Positions 1 through 10,470 of a DNA stretch of 64,000 nt are shown here, piece after piece. Source of the stretch: Rhabditoides inermis (lineage: Eukaryota > Nematoda > Chromadorea > Rhabditida > Rhabditidae). Location of the stretch: contig CAWZYM010000350.1 of the NCBI GenBank assembly GCA_963966185.1, positions 62,001-126,000 of the forward strand, in the 5' to 3' direction. Positions within the stretch are counted from its first letter, which is position 1. The number at the start of each line of letters is the position of its first letter. A program made the position numbers and the translations under genes. Under the pieces are notes generated by a model. That model saw only the letters and a list, made by a program, of their open reading frames with translations. It did not search any database and was not told the origin of the DNA.

Positions 1-249
1 TCGGTCGGATGCTTTTCTTGCTCCATCGGCCGTCGCCGCCGCAAGTTTGGATTCCTCTGTGAGCACGACTTGGCCCGCACAGAGAAGCCCGATAGAGGGA
101 AGAAGCATGGCGTGGGTTCCCTCATTAGCTCCGCCTACGCTGACCGAGTCATCGGATTCACTGCCGTCTCGGCCCGACTCTGCTACGTCGACCTGGACAT
201 GGACAACTACACACTGCGCGTGGTCTGCGTGTACATGCCGACCGTTTTA
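1..249 (+). mobile_element. LINE endonuclease-domain fragment
   Basis: An open frame from the window edge to about 279 reads KKHGVGSLISSAYADRV, then ARLCYVDLDMDNYTLRVVCV and YMPT. This matches the central part of APE-type endonuclease domains of LINEs (the hHGVG, RLCyv and vCvYmPT blocks). No ATG opens the frame and it ends in AT-rich sequence with no RT downstream, so it is a truncated scrap. Assignment rests on motif resemblance only. Confidence 0.5.
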
Positions 250-279
250 TGTTCATTTTGTTTTATATTCATTTATTGA

Positions 280-847
280 GAAGATTGTTTTCCGTTTTGG
301 AACAATCTCGGATATTGGCTCACATTTGCCGTTTCATATGGATTCTTTACAGTTGGTTATTCGTTTTTGATTTTTCACAATGTTGTTATCAGATCCTCTC
401 CCACCACCTATCGCCCAAGAAGGTCATTCTTTTGGTCATAGTTTTCACTTAATTGGCATTTTGTTATGCATTGCTGCCACTTTGGTATGTTAGAAAATAG
501 TTCTTCAATTTTGCTGTAAATCTTCTAGTTTGGTATTGACCTCATGACCACACTAGCAGCAAGTTTCAAAGGTTTCGGGGCCTCGACCACTACCCTGACC
601 GGTCTGGTTTATTTAACCGATATGAGGTATGTAGCATGAGGTATGTCGAAATCTCGTCTCAAATGTTTCAGTTCATTCCCATCTATCACAAAACTTTTGT
701 TTTTATTGATACACCGTTGTGCTTCGGATTTTTCGCCCACAGCCTTTCACATCTTATCGTGGTTAGTTAAAATTAATTTGTATGGTACGAAATTCCTGCA
801 GATTAGTGTAGGGTCGATTAAGTAATGTTCGATTAATGATTACGCAG
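280..847. other. AT-rich spacer, no gene seen
   Basis: AT-rich sequence with only short, unconvincing open frames. No repeat or RNA gene was recognised. Confidence 0.5.
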
Positions 848-2400
848 ATGGCTGGTGAAATGTTTCAAGGGATAGTCACATGTGTCATTGCAGTGATCAT
901 GTGTTTCATTTATGACTCGCCCAGGTACTTTCCAATAATTTTATATGCATTTACTTATTTGGTAAAATAACATTCAGGCGATATCTGAAGACCGAAAACC
1001 AGGCGAATGCCATTGAATCAATGACTTTTTATACACATTTAGATCACGAGGTTCAATTATAATCACAAAGAAATGAAATCATATATGTGCGATTCAGAAG
1101 GCTGCCGATTGTGTCGAAAATTTATTTGAAACTACCATGGTCGCCAACCGGACACTGGACATCAATCAGTTAATGCAACCAGTTCGTTTTGAGATTTTGA
1201 AAACGAAATGGTAATGCATATTGTTTATAGATTTTATCAGGAGAAACATTGGATACGTATATACACTGGCTGAAAGGAAACGACCCGGAGAATCGAACTG
1301 TGAGTGAACTTTCGTTAATAACAGACAGTGCTATATACTTGTATATGAACTCGTTTAGAATTTTGCCATTGTGGTGGACGATTTCGAAACGTGCAACCCT
1401 TTGACATTGGGGAGAAAAGTGAATATGAGAACGAATGGTAGTGTCGTTTAGCATAGGTGCAAAACATATGACGGTTTTAGGTTCTGGTCGACCCCGAGAC
1501 TCGATTTATGCACATTCCTTTGCACTATCATCGATAAAAACATCCAATGTGTTTTGATGGTAGAAGGAGAATACGAAAACATGGGTGACGCGGGCAAAGG
1601 GGAGGTCATCCAATGCAACGACACTCTAAAGGTTAAGATTGAATACGTTTCGAATTGATGGCAGAAGCATTTTGAAAACGTGACATGCTAGAGTGCACAC
1701 TCGAGTAGTTCTACATCCATCACAATGCCGTTCTCTTAGGTGTCAATGCGGACCCGTCAACTACGAAATCACCTCTATGAAGGAACAGTCAAGCTACTCG
1801 CCATCCACTCGTGAGTTCTCCTCAAACTTTCTCCATTCACCCGGCATAGACTCGTCGATGGTACATGGCACGCATACTTTGCGACCGTGTTCGCGACGGC
1901 CGCGTGGCCAGGCCTCGCGCCCGTCGATCCCACCAAGTTTGCGCGTGAGTGAGACACGATTCGGCGTCGTGTTAGGAGTGTGTTTAGGCAACCTGGCTCT
2001 CTTGCTGCAGTATGACAGTGTATTGATTTTCGCCTCGGCACCGAGGGCCAGGATCGTACTGTCGTCTAGATTTCTGCTCGCGGACATTGAACAATCGGTG
2101 CAAGGAGCGCATACGCTTCAGGATGTACTGTAGCATACTGTAGCGTACTGTAGCGTACAAGAACTGTTCAGGGGATGCGCAACCCGTTTTTCTGGGACAG
2201 CCGCGAGTCCTACATGTTCTCTCTTGGTTGGTCGCACTGGAGATGGGTAGAATGGTAAGAGTGAGGATTGAAACACACTCATCGCAGCGCCATTGCAGGA
2301 GAACCTGCTGGATCGAGGAGACGACGAGAGGGCTTACTATGCACTGCTGAATGAGTACGGCACGTACTTGAACAGAAAACCGGCACTCAACTTGAACTAG
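848..2400 (+). other. Exon-like segments of an unrecognised gene
   Basis: A series of plausible exons lies on the plus strand. Exon 1 (848-924) starts at an ATG directly after CAG and encodes MAGEMFQGIVTCVIAVIMCF, a likely signal or membrane anchor. Exon 2 (978-1050) and exon 3 (1098-1210) join in frame. Further open segments lie near 1241-1299, 1359-1437, 1481-1631, 1851-1947, 2011-2097 and 2172-2247, and a terminal exon near 2298-2400 ends RKPALNLN then TAG. The reading phases across the middle junctions do not all agree, so either my splice choices are wrong or the gene has decayed. I do not recognise the family; TOM20 follows about 550 bp downstream. Confidence 0.35.
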
Positions 2401-2417
2401 ACTCTACCTGGTTCACT

Positions 2418-2600
2418 TATTACAATCTCTTATCACTTACCACTTACACTTACCACTCATCACTTATCACTTATCACTTACCATTTACACTTATCACTTA
2501 CCATTTACACTTATCACTTACCACTTACACTTATCACTCAACACCTAAAACTTGACGCTTAAAACTTAAAACTCACACTTTACCACTTATAATCTTATCA
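2418..2600. repeat. CTTATCACTTACCA minisatellite
   Basis: Imperfect tandem copies of CACTTATCACTTACCA-like units (CACTTACCATTTACACTTAT variants) fill the spacer between the preceding terminal exon and TOM20. Confidence 0.8.
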
Positions 2601-2950
2601 CTTACATAAAACTTTATATGAAATGCATTTGTTACTCTTGAAGTTTTCGTATAGTTCTGAAATTCTGAAAAATAACACCGTTTTTGTGTTATACTTGCGG
2701 AAAGTATAATTTATTCGTCAACAACCTAAGATTGTTCACTTTTATTATTTTCGTCATTTGTTTTTTTTGTTTGTTGTTGCTGCAAGTTACGTTGTTCGTG
2801 TCTTTTCTCGATTGTAAATGAATATATGGTGGTTTATAACCTGTAGTGAGCGTTGTACTATCATTTAAAATGTGCTTCACGATTCTTTCGATAATTTGTT
2901 GCATGCGTATGCGTATTATGTTTGTGTCATTATTATTCATTCTGTTCAGG

Positions 2951-4627
2951 ATGAGCGACACTATCCTGGGTATGAACCGCTGGAACGTGCTGACCGTGGC
3001 GGGTCTGGCTGGCGCGGCGCTGATTGGATACGCCATGTACTTCGACAAGCAGCGCCGCTCCGCGCCCGACTACAAGCAGAAGATCCGCCAGAGTGGGTCA
3101 TTTTTAAAAAAAAAACTTTTTTGTGTATCATTTTGTAAACTAAATGCTACACAGGTATTGCATTTTTTTCGCCGTCGTGATTGTTATAGTGAGAGACATT
3201 AGAGCGGTTAGAGAAGGATCAGAACTCATTGGATGATGTTTTCAATTTGACAAAACTTGGCGGGGCTAGCCAAGGTCTAACCCATGAGCCGCAGCTTGCT
3301 AAGTGAGAGCGTTTCCACCGCGCCATTTAGTCATGTGAGACGATTCGCGAAATAGAGATATGAACCCCAAAAAAATTTTTGTAGTCTCTCTTGTCATACG
3401 GCGCCAATTAGAACACGATTATTTTTTTGCTCGGAAAATGGTGAGCTAGTTGCGCGCTCAATATATCTTTCTTTTTAAAAATCCAAGTCGTGACTCCACT
3501 TTTTTGCTCATTTCTGCTTACGGTTGGCGGTTGCTTGCAGAGCAGTGCGCGTTCGATGCTGCCGCTTCTCGATCGGTCCGCCCCGTGACCGGCGATGGCA
3601 TGCTGGAGGCATTCCCGATCAGTGCGACGCCACAGCTGCAGTCGTTCTTCCTCCAGGAGTTGCAGCTCGGAGAGGAGCTCATGAGCAGCGGTGCGTTGTT
3701 TTCTATGATTGTATGTAGATCCATAATAGAGTTAAGCACTGAATGGGGATAGTAGGGATGATTTTGTCCGCCGATGTATCGATTTTTCACACATTTGTTA
3801 ACCAGTTACCTTAACTTCCCGCCATTTCTCCAGTTCAAATAACATTTGTGCGCCATGACTGTATGCGATTGCGATCAAGCAGCGCAACTTGGAATGTATT
3901 GAAGCTATCAGTGATCCGCATTTATGCTCTAGCAATTAGATTTAATGCAGTTCTCGTAACAAATTGGCCACAGCCTATGCAACGTGCTTGCACGCAAATT
4001 GTGTTCTTGAAGATTTGGAGATGACTTTACAAACGGTTGCATTATTGCACGATCTTCTCGCTGAAGTTTGAAAGTCACGCCATCAAATACTTGTAAATAA
4101 TCGTGCGCAAGGATATTTATTAATACGTGCATTTCCTTTTCAGGGCAGTGCGAGGAGGGCGCGATCCACATCTGCAACGCGATCGCGCTGTGCGGTCAGT
4201 CGCAGCAGCTGCTGCAGATCTTCCAGCAGATGCTGCCGCCCGAGCAGTTCGCACTTGTCATCCTGCACCTGCCCGGCACTCGCGAGGTGCGGTTTATTCG
4301 TAAATATAAAATTTGTAAATATGAGCGAATTGTGATTATAAATATGCGATACGCGATTGATTTGAAAAATAGGGGGAATGATCCTTGAGGGTTGCACATG
4401 TGTTGCGGCAGGCCGAAACCCAACGGATTGTTTTGTTACCCCCTTTCAAGCTTTGGCTGATGTTTACTCATACGATCACGTGGAACATTGTTTTAAACAA
4501 TCTTTTGGTGGAATCATGGCATGTCATGTTGCAGCGTCTGTCGGCGATGTTCGGCTGCGGTCTGCCGGGAGGTCTGGGCCCGGACGCGGATGAGGCGGCG
4601 GCGGGCATGGAGATGCACTACGGATGA
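2951..4627 (+). CDS. tomm20: Mitochondrial import receptor subunit TOM20
   Basis: Four exons, 2951-3092, 3541-3690, 4144-4286 and 4535-4627, splice in frame to 175 codons plus TGA. TOM20 is the outer-membrane receptor that binds presequences for the TOM complex. Exon 1 gives an N-terminal membrane anchor (VAGLAGAALIGYAMYFD followed by KQRRSAPDYKQKIRQ), matching the animal TOM20 GYCIYFDRKRRSDP block. Exon 2 carries SFFLQELQLGEELMSSG (animal FFLEEIQLGEELLAQG). Exon 3 carries HICNAIALCGQSQQLLQIFQ and QMLPPEQF, the TPR-like receptor core. The start follows TTCAGG directly, as expected for a trans-spliced worm mRNA. Length is somewhat above the usual 145 residues because of a Gly/Asp-rich tail ending MEMHYG. 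The frame stays open in sense beyond the stop (see findings). A second exon-2 copy lies at 48.2 kb. Confidence 0.9.
3185..3345 (-). mobile_element. tRNA-derived SINE copy
   Basis: Inside TOM20 intron 1. On the minus strand it has a box A-like GGCGCGGTGGAAACGCTCTC and a degraded box B (GGGTTAGACC). Its other end (GGTTAGAGAAGGATCA on the plus strand) matches the reverse complement of 10425-10460. The two copies are therefore members of one SINE family. Confidence 0.6.
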
Positions 4628-4740
4628 GAGCATCCGACGGCCGAGATCCGCGAGATGCTCGACGAGAAGCTCGAGTAGAAGAAGAAGGAGGAGGAGGAGA
4701 TGGCGAAGAAGACGAGCCAGGAAGAGAGAAGCGAACAGGT
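4628..4740 (+). other. Former TOM20 C-terminal coding tail
   Basis: Downstream of the TOM20 TGA the same frame continues as EHPTAEIREMLDEKLE, a TAG, then KKKEEEEMAKKTSQEERSEQ, ending at a good splice donor (CAG then GTAAGG). The strongly charged, codon-like composition suggests a longer ancestral exon that has picked up two stops. Confidence 0.45.
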
Positions 4741-5214
4741 AAGGTGAACTGATTTGAATTTACTTTTTCTACTAGTTTCCAGTTTCTTGGCTGTTGAGCT
4801 GTTGTCTTTAAACTGGAATGAAATAACTTCTCTTTTAGACAGTACTTACAATTACACGATTTTCATCTTCCTTGTTTATTTATTATCTCTGTCGTTGACA
4901 AAATGTGAGAGATCTTGATTGTTGATTGGTATCTGGGTAGCTTCGATTTTCACTTAGTATAGCTTCGACTTTCACTTTTTCAGTGGTCGGACGGCATGTC
5001 ACCGTGCATTGGCCGGGCGAGCTGTGATTCATCAATGGCTTTTAGGATATCGCCAAAAACACCAAACGTCTTCTCTAATATAGACATTTTTTTTTAAATT
5101 ATTGTTACAGACATATGTGTTTTTTATTATGACGTCAAGAGAGCTTTTTTTGAGAGTAAATTTTTATTGCTGTGGGAACACAGGAGAGAATGTGACACAG
5201 GAGAGAGTGTGTCT

Positions 5215-5455
5215 CACGCGAAGATAGGCAAAAGCTTCTCATCGTTTAGTTCCGGCAGGATTCCCTGCATGTTGGCCGCCGTCCATTTCGCAGGAGGCTG
5301 AAGATGGTCTTTCTGTTTTCTCTCCCTCCCTCTTTTTATCTCTCTCCTCTCTCTCTCCCTCCCTCTCCCTCCTCTATCCCGCTCTCTCCCTCTTCTCTCC
5401 CTCCTCTCTCCTTCTCTCTCCATTTATCTTCCTCCTCTCTCCTTCCTCTCTCTCC

Positions 5456-5499
<44 letters not shown>

Positions 5500-6317
5500 T
5501 CCTCTCTCTCCCCTCTCTCTCCCTCTCTCCCCTTCCTCTCTCTCCCCACTCTTCTCGTCTCGGCACTCACCGGACACGGGACAGTCGCCAACGCCGCTCG
5601 CAGGTTGTTACGGCCGGTCGTAGTCGACCTTAATAGTTGCTAGTTATGTAGAGGTCAGACTCAACGTTTGCTGGCAAAAGACTCTCAGAAAGATATCAGA
5701 ACGACCGCGCACCCTCAGCAAGATCCCCAGAATGATTTTTTTGTATCATGAAGCGGCTTTTTGATGACATATTCGAGTCTGACCTCGCCTGCCTGTACAG
5801 TATAGTGTTTGAAAGAACGCACAATCTTTATGGTGATGATGGCGTGGTCTGCGGGAGGAAGGGCGCCGACCGGGCGCGCCACACTCACGAGTCCGGCATC
5901 CATGCAAGCTATTCACCTCATACGCCATGTTTTTGCTGGAGGGGGAAGGCGAGGTCCACTTCTCTCCCACCGCGTCCGACGCGAGTGCGGTCGGAGGCGT
6001 CGGCGTCTTCTTGAAACCTGCCAGCAGTCTATAAACACACCGTCTCGCTGCGTGCACTGTCCCTCCCCGCACTCACACTTGCTCTCGCCGACGAGTGGGC
6101 GGGGCGACGCGAGCCGCCGCCAATGGCCGCCTTCTGCTTCTCCCTCTCCCGGCGGGCGGACTGCTCCCGACGCTCCGCCCACTCCCGCTCGCGTCCATTC
6201 CTAGCGCGGACCATACGCGCCACCCACGCCACCGCCACTAGCAGAGCGAGCACGTCAACCGCTGCCACCGATAGCAGGGCGATCTGCTGCGCGAGCCATT
6301 CTGAAACGGGCGGCGGT

Positions 6318-6354
<37 letters not shown>

Positions 6355-6510
6355 AGGTTCAGACGGAAAGAGAGATGGAGATGATACTCACTCTCTGCCT
6401 GCTCGGTCTTCAGGTCGTGCGAGCTCTCCACAGTGTCGTTGTAAGGAGCTGCGGCGACCGAAGTAGGGGACGTGTCGCCTTGTTCCTGAAATCACGACTC
6501 TCTCTCTCTT

Positions 6511-6541
<31 letters not shown>

Positions 6542-6720
6542 TCCTCGAGATTGGACCCTGGCTTTTTTACGGAAGTACGATAATATGATATCGACTGATT
6601 ACGATATGTTATCGATTGATTATCTAATGCTGAATCATGTACTGACTACGGTGAACAGTACAAACCTGCAGGACAAAACTGGCGGCGAGAATGAAAAGGC
6701 CAAAACACGCATCTGTAGCG
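5215..6720 (-). pseudogene. Decayed MSP-like membrane protein gene (array copy 0)
   Basis: A diverged relative of the minus-strand gene at 49-64 kb. Recognisable pieces in transcription order: a signal-like first exon MRVLAFSFSPPVLSC near 6665-6720; a TM exon (LLSVAAVDVLALLVAVAWVA followed by basic RMVRARN and a Glu/Arg coiled coil) at about 6083-6300; KKTPTPPTALASDAVGEK near 5960-6015; ARPVGALPPADHAIITI near 5815-5880; and a terminal exon PPAKWTAANMQGILPELN to a stop at 5215. The segment that reads LHLRFVGEKREV in other copies is missing, and MAYEV is separated from the next block by only about 27 bp, too short for an intron. I therefore call it a pseudogene. Confidence 0.6.
5330..5560. repeat. 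(CT)n-rich tract
   Basis: Almost pure CT/CCT sequence within an intron position of the decayed gene. The long Arg/Glu or Ser/Leu frames across it are artefacts of the repeat. Confidence 0.9.
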
Positions 6721-7136
6721 GAGTACGGTACAATGGATCACCTGTAATGGAGTAATGGAGTAAGGTACATACGGTATGAGTACATTAACCTAACAAAACG
6801 TGTTTCTATACGCAAAATTTCGGTTATACTACCTATATGTACAATTATTTACAACAGCAAAATGAGCGGGACGAAAGTAGGCTTATTATAGAAAGGGGCG
6901 GGGGCGTAAAGGGCGGAGAAAAAAAAAGCGAAAATGGAGGGCATCTAGAGACAAAGCTCTGGTTAAACGTGGCGAGACGGCTCCGGAGGGCGGACGATGA
7001 GAGAGACACGAGAGACTGCGCGGCAGGAGAGTGCGCAGACGGCTCGGGCGCGTGATCGGAGTGCACAGAGTGCAGCGGAACAGCGGAACAGCGAAAAAAA
7101 GACAGCTACAAACTACTCCCGTGAGCAGACCGCGTC

Positions 7137-7151
7137 TAATTAGCATATGCG
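7137..7151. promoter_or_regulatory. Shared intergenic AATTAGCATATGCG motif
   Basis: AATTAGCATATGCG occurs here and at 27989, 50706 and 59120, in each case upstream of gene first exons. It contains the palindrome GCATATGC and an octamer-like ATGCTAAT on the opposite strand. A regulatory role is inferred from recurrence only. Confidence 0.35.
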
Positions 7152-7317
7152 CACGTGCCTATCGCTGTGCGCGACTCGCGAGTGAATAGCACAGCAACGT
7201 GCTGTCGCGATCGATCGATCTCACGCGCCTCACACTTTTCTAATCGATATTTGATACGTTTATGCATGATTAGTAGTGTTTATTTGCAGGTGTTATTCCC
7301 CGCCTCTTCGCTTCATC

Positions 7318-7374
7318 ATGGATGTCTCCGATGAATCCCGCGGCGATTCGGTGTCCTCTTCCCACTCTGACCAG
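7318..7374 (+). CDS. Orphan first exon, paralogue of the 28.2-kb gene
   Basis: A 57-bp exon, MDVSDESRGDSVSSSHSDQ, followed by a donor (GTGCGTC). It matches the 57-bp first exon at 28197-28253 in length, start and donor, and the differences between the two include many third-position changes, which favours real coding. An acceptor (TTTGCAG) lies 24 bp before the ATG. I could not find the downstream exons, so this may be a stranded duplicate. Confidence 0.45.
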
Positions 7375-7461
7375 GTGCGTCTCTCTCTCGCTCTCTCTCT
7401 CTCTCGCTCTTTCTCTCTCTCGCGCTCTCTCATAATCCCCTCTTTCTCTCTCCCCCTCTTT

Positions 7462-7622
7462 CTTTCTTCGGGTGACGTGCACGCTCCAGCTGGCCTGCAA
7501 AGATCGATAATCAATCGATATCGAATCGATAATCGATAGAGAAATGACACCTTTATGTCGAGCTCGTCAAAGCACGGTACAAAGCGGCGCGCATCAGTAG
7601 GCTCGATGTCCGTCAGCCCATC
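7462..7622 (-). pseudogene. M1 aminopeptidase-like exons (antisense fragment)
   Basis: On the minus strand an exon at about 7551-7622 reads GLTDIEPTDARRFVPCFDEL and ends in a donor (GTGTCA). A 56-bp intron follows, then an exon of 33 bp (7462-7494) reading ASWSVHVTRRK. This is the M1 metallopeptidase block EPTDARRaFPCfDEP..KA.w.V.V. The HEXXH zinc site and the rest of the protein are absent. Degraded relatives lie at about 28450-28490 and 28759-28840, all inside intron 1 of the orphan gene family on the opposite strand. Confidence 0.55.
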
Positions 7623-7760
7623 TGAAAAAGGGGCGGGGTCAGAGGGGGCGTGGCAATCGATCTCGCTTCGTTATTATGAACCATTGTTATGAACGTGGCT
7701 GGTTATGAACACAGAAGTCCTCGATTGGATGAGCACTGAGTCCAGTGAACATGCGCATGC

Positions 7761-7761
<1 letters not shown>

Positions 7762-7803
<42 letters not shown>

Positions 7804-7960
7804 AGACCGCTGTGCTTCCTGCATGTAGCTTCAATGCAGTCTGCACACAGGAACGCGCGTAGCCTGCATTACACATCCCTACGGGATGCGCGCGTCTCTG
7901 CATGCATGCTGCAATCGCCCTGCATTCGCCATGCAAACGCTCCGCATGTAGATAACATCT
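7762..7960. repeat. (CT)n tract followed by TGCA-palindrome cluster
   Basis: About 40 bp of CT repeats, then a dense run of CTGCATG, TGCATGCATGC and CTGCATT words. A similar cluster occurs at 17200-17430. Confidence 0.7.
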
Positions 7961-8126
7961 CTCCTTCATCGAAATCTCCCTTTAGCGATACCGTTAGTAA
8001 TTTTTTTGTACGGAACTGTGCATCATATGTGCAGGCTTCCAAATATTTACGTTGCGCGAGCACAAATATATGAGACACAATTTATGATTCCACACAATAA
8101 AACAAAACATTATTTTTGTGCGACAG

Positions 8127-8830
8127 TTAGAAGCGGAGGCGGTTGAACTTGTGAGCGACGAGGACTCCCTTGTGAGCGAGCGACCAATAGCTTGGCAATC
8201 CATAGTCAATGTCGATGGTCGTCCTCGGCATGATGATAGTGGATACCTTGTTCCTGGAACAAGCGTGATGAAACATTGTAACGATTAACTTTTAAGCATG
8301 AACAGAAAGTATCCAATTAGATAACGTAGCATACAATACACTAACGAGGTGGCAGTCTTCTCACGAACCTCAAGATGGGCGAGCTGACGAGCACATGCAG
8401 ATGTGCTGCGCGCCGAAGCAACCAGCGCCTACTGCGAACTACAATGATGCGTTGATAACGATATTGACGTACACGAACTCACCGCGTTTAGGCACAGGGT
8501 CGGGGCACTGTCCAGCTAGACATCATGGTGTAGCGACGATCTGAAGAAGAATGAGTTCATCAAAAAACCACTATTACAAGCAAATGACACAACGCGGTAT
8601 GTTTTGATGTAAGCTAAATACGGCATGTGAAACCAGCGCGTGTATTCGAAAGACATAATCGGAGAGCCAAGGTTCGGTCCCCGCCAGTGCAACATGTGAG
8701 TACATATAATATTCCTATGTCAATATAATTGAGCAATTATTACAAGAAATACTAACTCACCGCAAAAACCGAGGTTCTTGACCTTAGTGCCACAAGAGAT
8801 GCGCAAGCCACTCTCCACATTTCGGCCTGG
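8127..8830 (-). pseudogene. Exon-like remnants of an unrecognised gene
   Basis: A terminal exon at 8127-8253 reads TIIMPRTTIDIDYGLPSYWS and ends FNRLRF then TAA. An upstream exon-like segment at about 8765-8828 reads GRNVESGLRISCGTKVKNLG before a GTGAG donor. A third candidate (about 8478-8542) has good splice signals but a stop in all three frames. I do not recognise the family and think it is decaying. Confidence 0.3.
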
Positions 8831-9099
8831 AATCAATACAACAATCGAATAAATCAGTTTGATCGAATTAAACGCGTCTATTCTGACGGATGAGCTCATG
8901 TCATCAAAACAAGCGTGACAAGCGCAATACAACATAATGTTTCGAACGAATAATCGGAGCGATTCTAGTGTGCATATTGACATATCATCATTATGAGGGA
9001 CTATTTCACAATTTACGTACTTATTATGATACCATAGAGGTTAATTTGAAATGAAAAAAAAAACACAAACGAACAAACAAAAACAAATTACAAAGAAAG

Positions 9100-9921
9100 G
9101 GCATCCTGTAAAATTCAACAATTCAACAATTCAACAACTGGGAAAATTCAACAATTCGGAAAATTCAACAACGAAAAATTCAACAACAAATAACGTCATA
9201 GCGAAATTTTCAGAGTGTCTCTAAATAACGGGCCCGTTCGAGAGTTCTGTGTTTGGGGTCCGGAGAATCCGGCTTTTTTTTTTAAATGAAACCGACGATT
9301 GTAATATTTTTGCGACGTACTTTTATTCACTGATGAGGTCTAGTTGCATGCGCACGTCTGCGAACCTTTTCACGGCTCAGATCATATTGTATTGTCAATG
9401 ACATAGTATAATAGAAGAGAAGTGGACCGAACATTTGCAGCAGTTCGACGCGACGTCCAGTTCGGATGCTTTAGTGTGTGTATACAGATTACAAATTGAC
9501 TGTACAGGTCGCGTAGCATTAGTTGAGCTGCATCGGCGTGCACTCAATCGCATCAGGACTGCTACTGTCCAGATCACTGATATGCCACGGTACTGTCCTC
9601 GGCACCACGCTGCTCCGATGCGTTCATAAGCGTTTTCAATACGGCTTCATCACCTTCTCAGAATTGTAAACGTAGTTGAAATTGTTTGCAGACCTATACC
9701 TCCGACAAAAAAATGATGAGAATACTTCGAAACACATTCATTAAAAAACAGGGCCGCTTCCCCCAAAAATACGGAACTCTTGAACGGGCCCGTTATTTGG
9801 AGACACTCAGAAAATTTCGCTATGGCGTCATTTGTTGTTGAATTTTTCGTTGTTGAATTTTCCGAACTGTTGAATTTTTCCAGTTGTTGAATTGTTGAAT
9901 TGTTGAATTTTACAGGATGCC
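9100..9921. mobile_element. Non-autonomous TIR element, Mutator-like
   Basis: Terminal inverted repeats of about 155 bp begin GGCATCCTGTAAAATTCAAC and contain tandem AATTCAACA units. Both ends are flanked by the 9-bp direct repeat CAAAGAAAG (9091-9099 and 9922-9930). Long TIRs with a 9-bp duplication are typical of Mutator-like elements. The 370-bp interior has no transposase, so the copy depends on another element for movement. Confidence 0.8.
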
Positions 9922-10329
9922 CAAAGAAAGTGCGTTTGTCAGCCAGAGGTGGAGCACCCAACTACTAAATTGTTGCGGTAGAGCGACAAAATTTGAAATT
10001 TCTGGGTAATATTTAATTTTCAATTATTTTAAAACTAAAGATGAAAATCGTGAAACATAGCATGTGAACATTTCGAACTTGGATTATGAAAATTCGTATA
10101 ACAATATGGTCATCAAAGAATGGGGACCGGATAAAATTCGGCCAGTGTCTCTGTGGATGCGAATGGGCTATTGTTATATTCCGTTCGCACTCAGCTCAAC
10201 ATTTTTCGTCAAAAATATTATGTTGACCAATAGTTCTACAGTACCCTGAAGTCTTATTCAATTCAATTCAATTATTTATCATTGCTTAGACAGTGAAAAA
10301 ATTTCATCACACGTCCACAGTTCTTTTTC

Positions 10330-10470
10330 ACAACGCTTTCATCACATCTAGCTAGCGTAGTGGTAACGCTCTCACTTGAAAAGAGTATGTTCAATTTGAA
10401 AGTTTCATCGAAAGGACTGTGATCTTTCTCTAACCACCCTAATATCTCTCGTGAAAAGCAGGAAACTCAT
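10330..10470 (+). mobile_element. tRNA-derived SINE copy
   Basis: TAGCGTAGTGGTAACGCTCT fits a pol III box A. The downstream CTTTCTCTAACCACCCTAAT matches the reverse complement of the element at 3185-3345. Another head (TTAGCGTAGTGGTAACGCTC) occurs at about 29530. Confidence 0.65.

Noticed and set aside
1693..2133. 146-residue open frame as a gene
   Set aside because: Plausible splice sites fall inside it and its composition is not protein-like throughout; treated as overlapping exon candidates.
5304..5633. Long Ser/Leu or Arg/Glu open frames on both strands
   Set aside because: They are translations of (CT)n/(GA)n microsatellites, as are those at 18.9, 22.6-23.2, 28.2, 34.2, 49.6, 57.6-57.9 and 63.7 kb.
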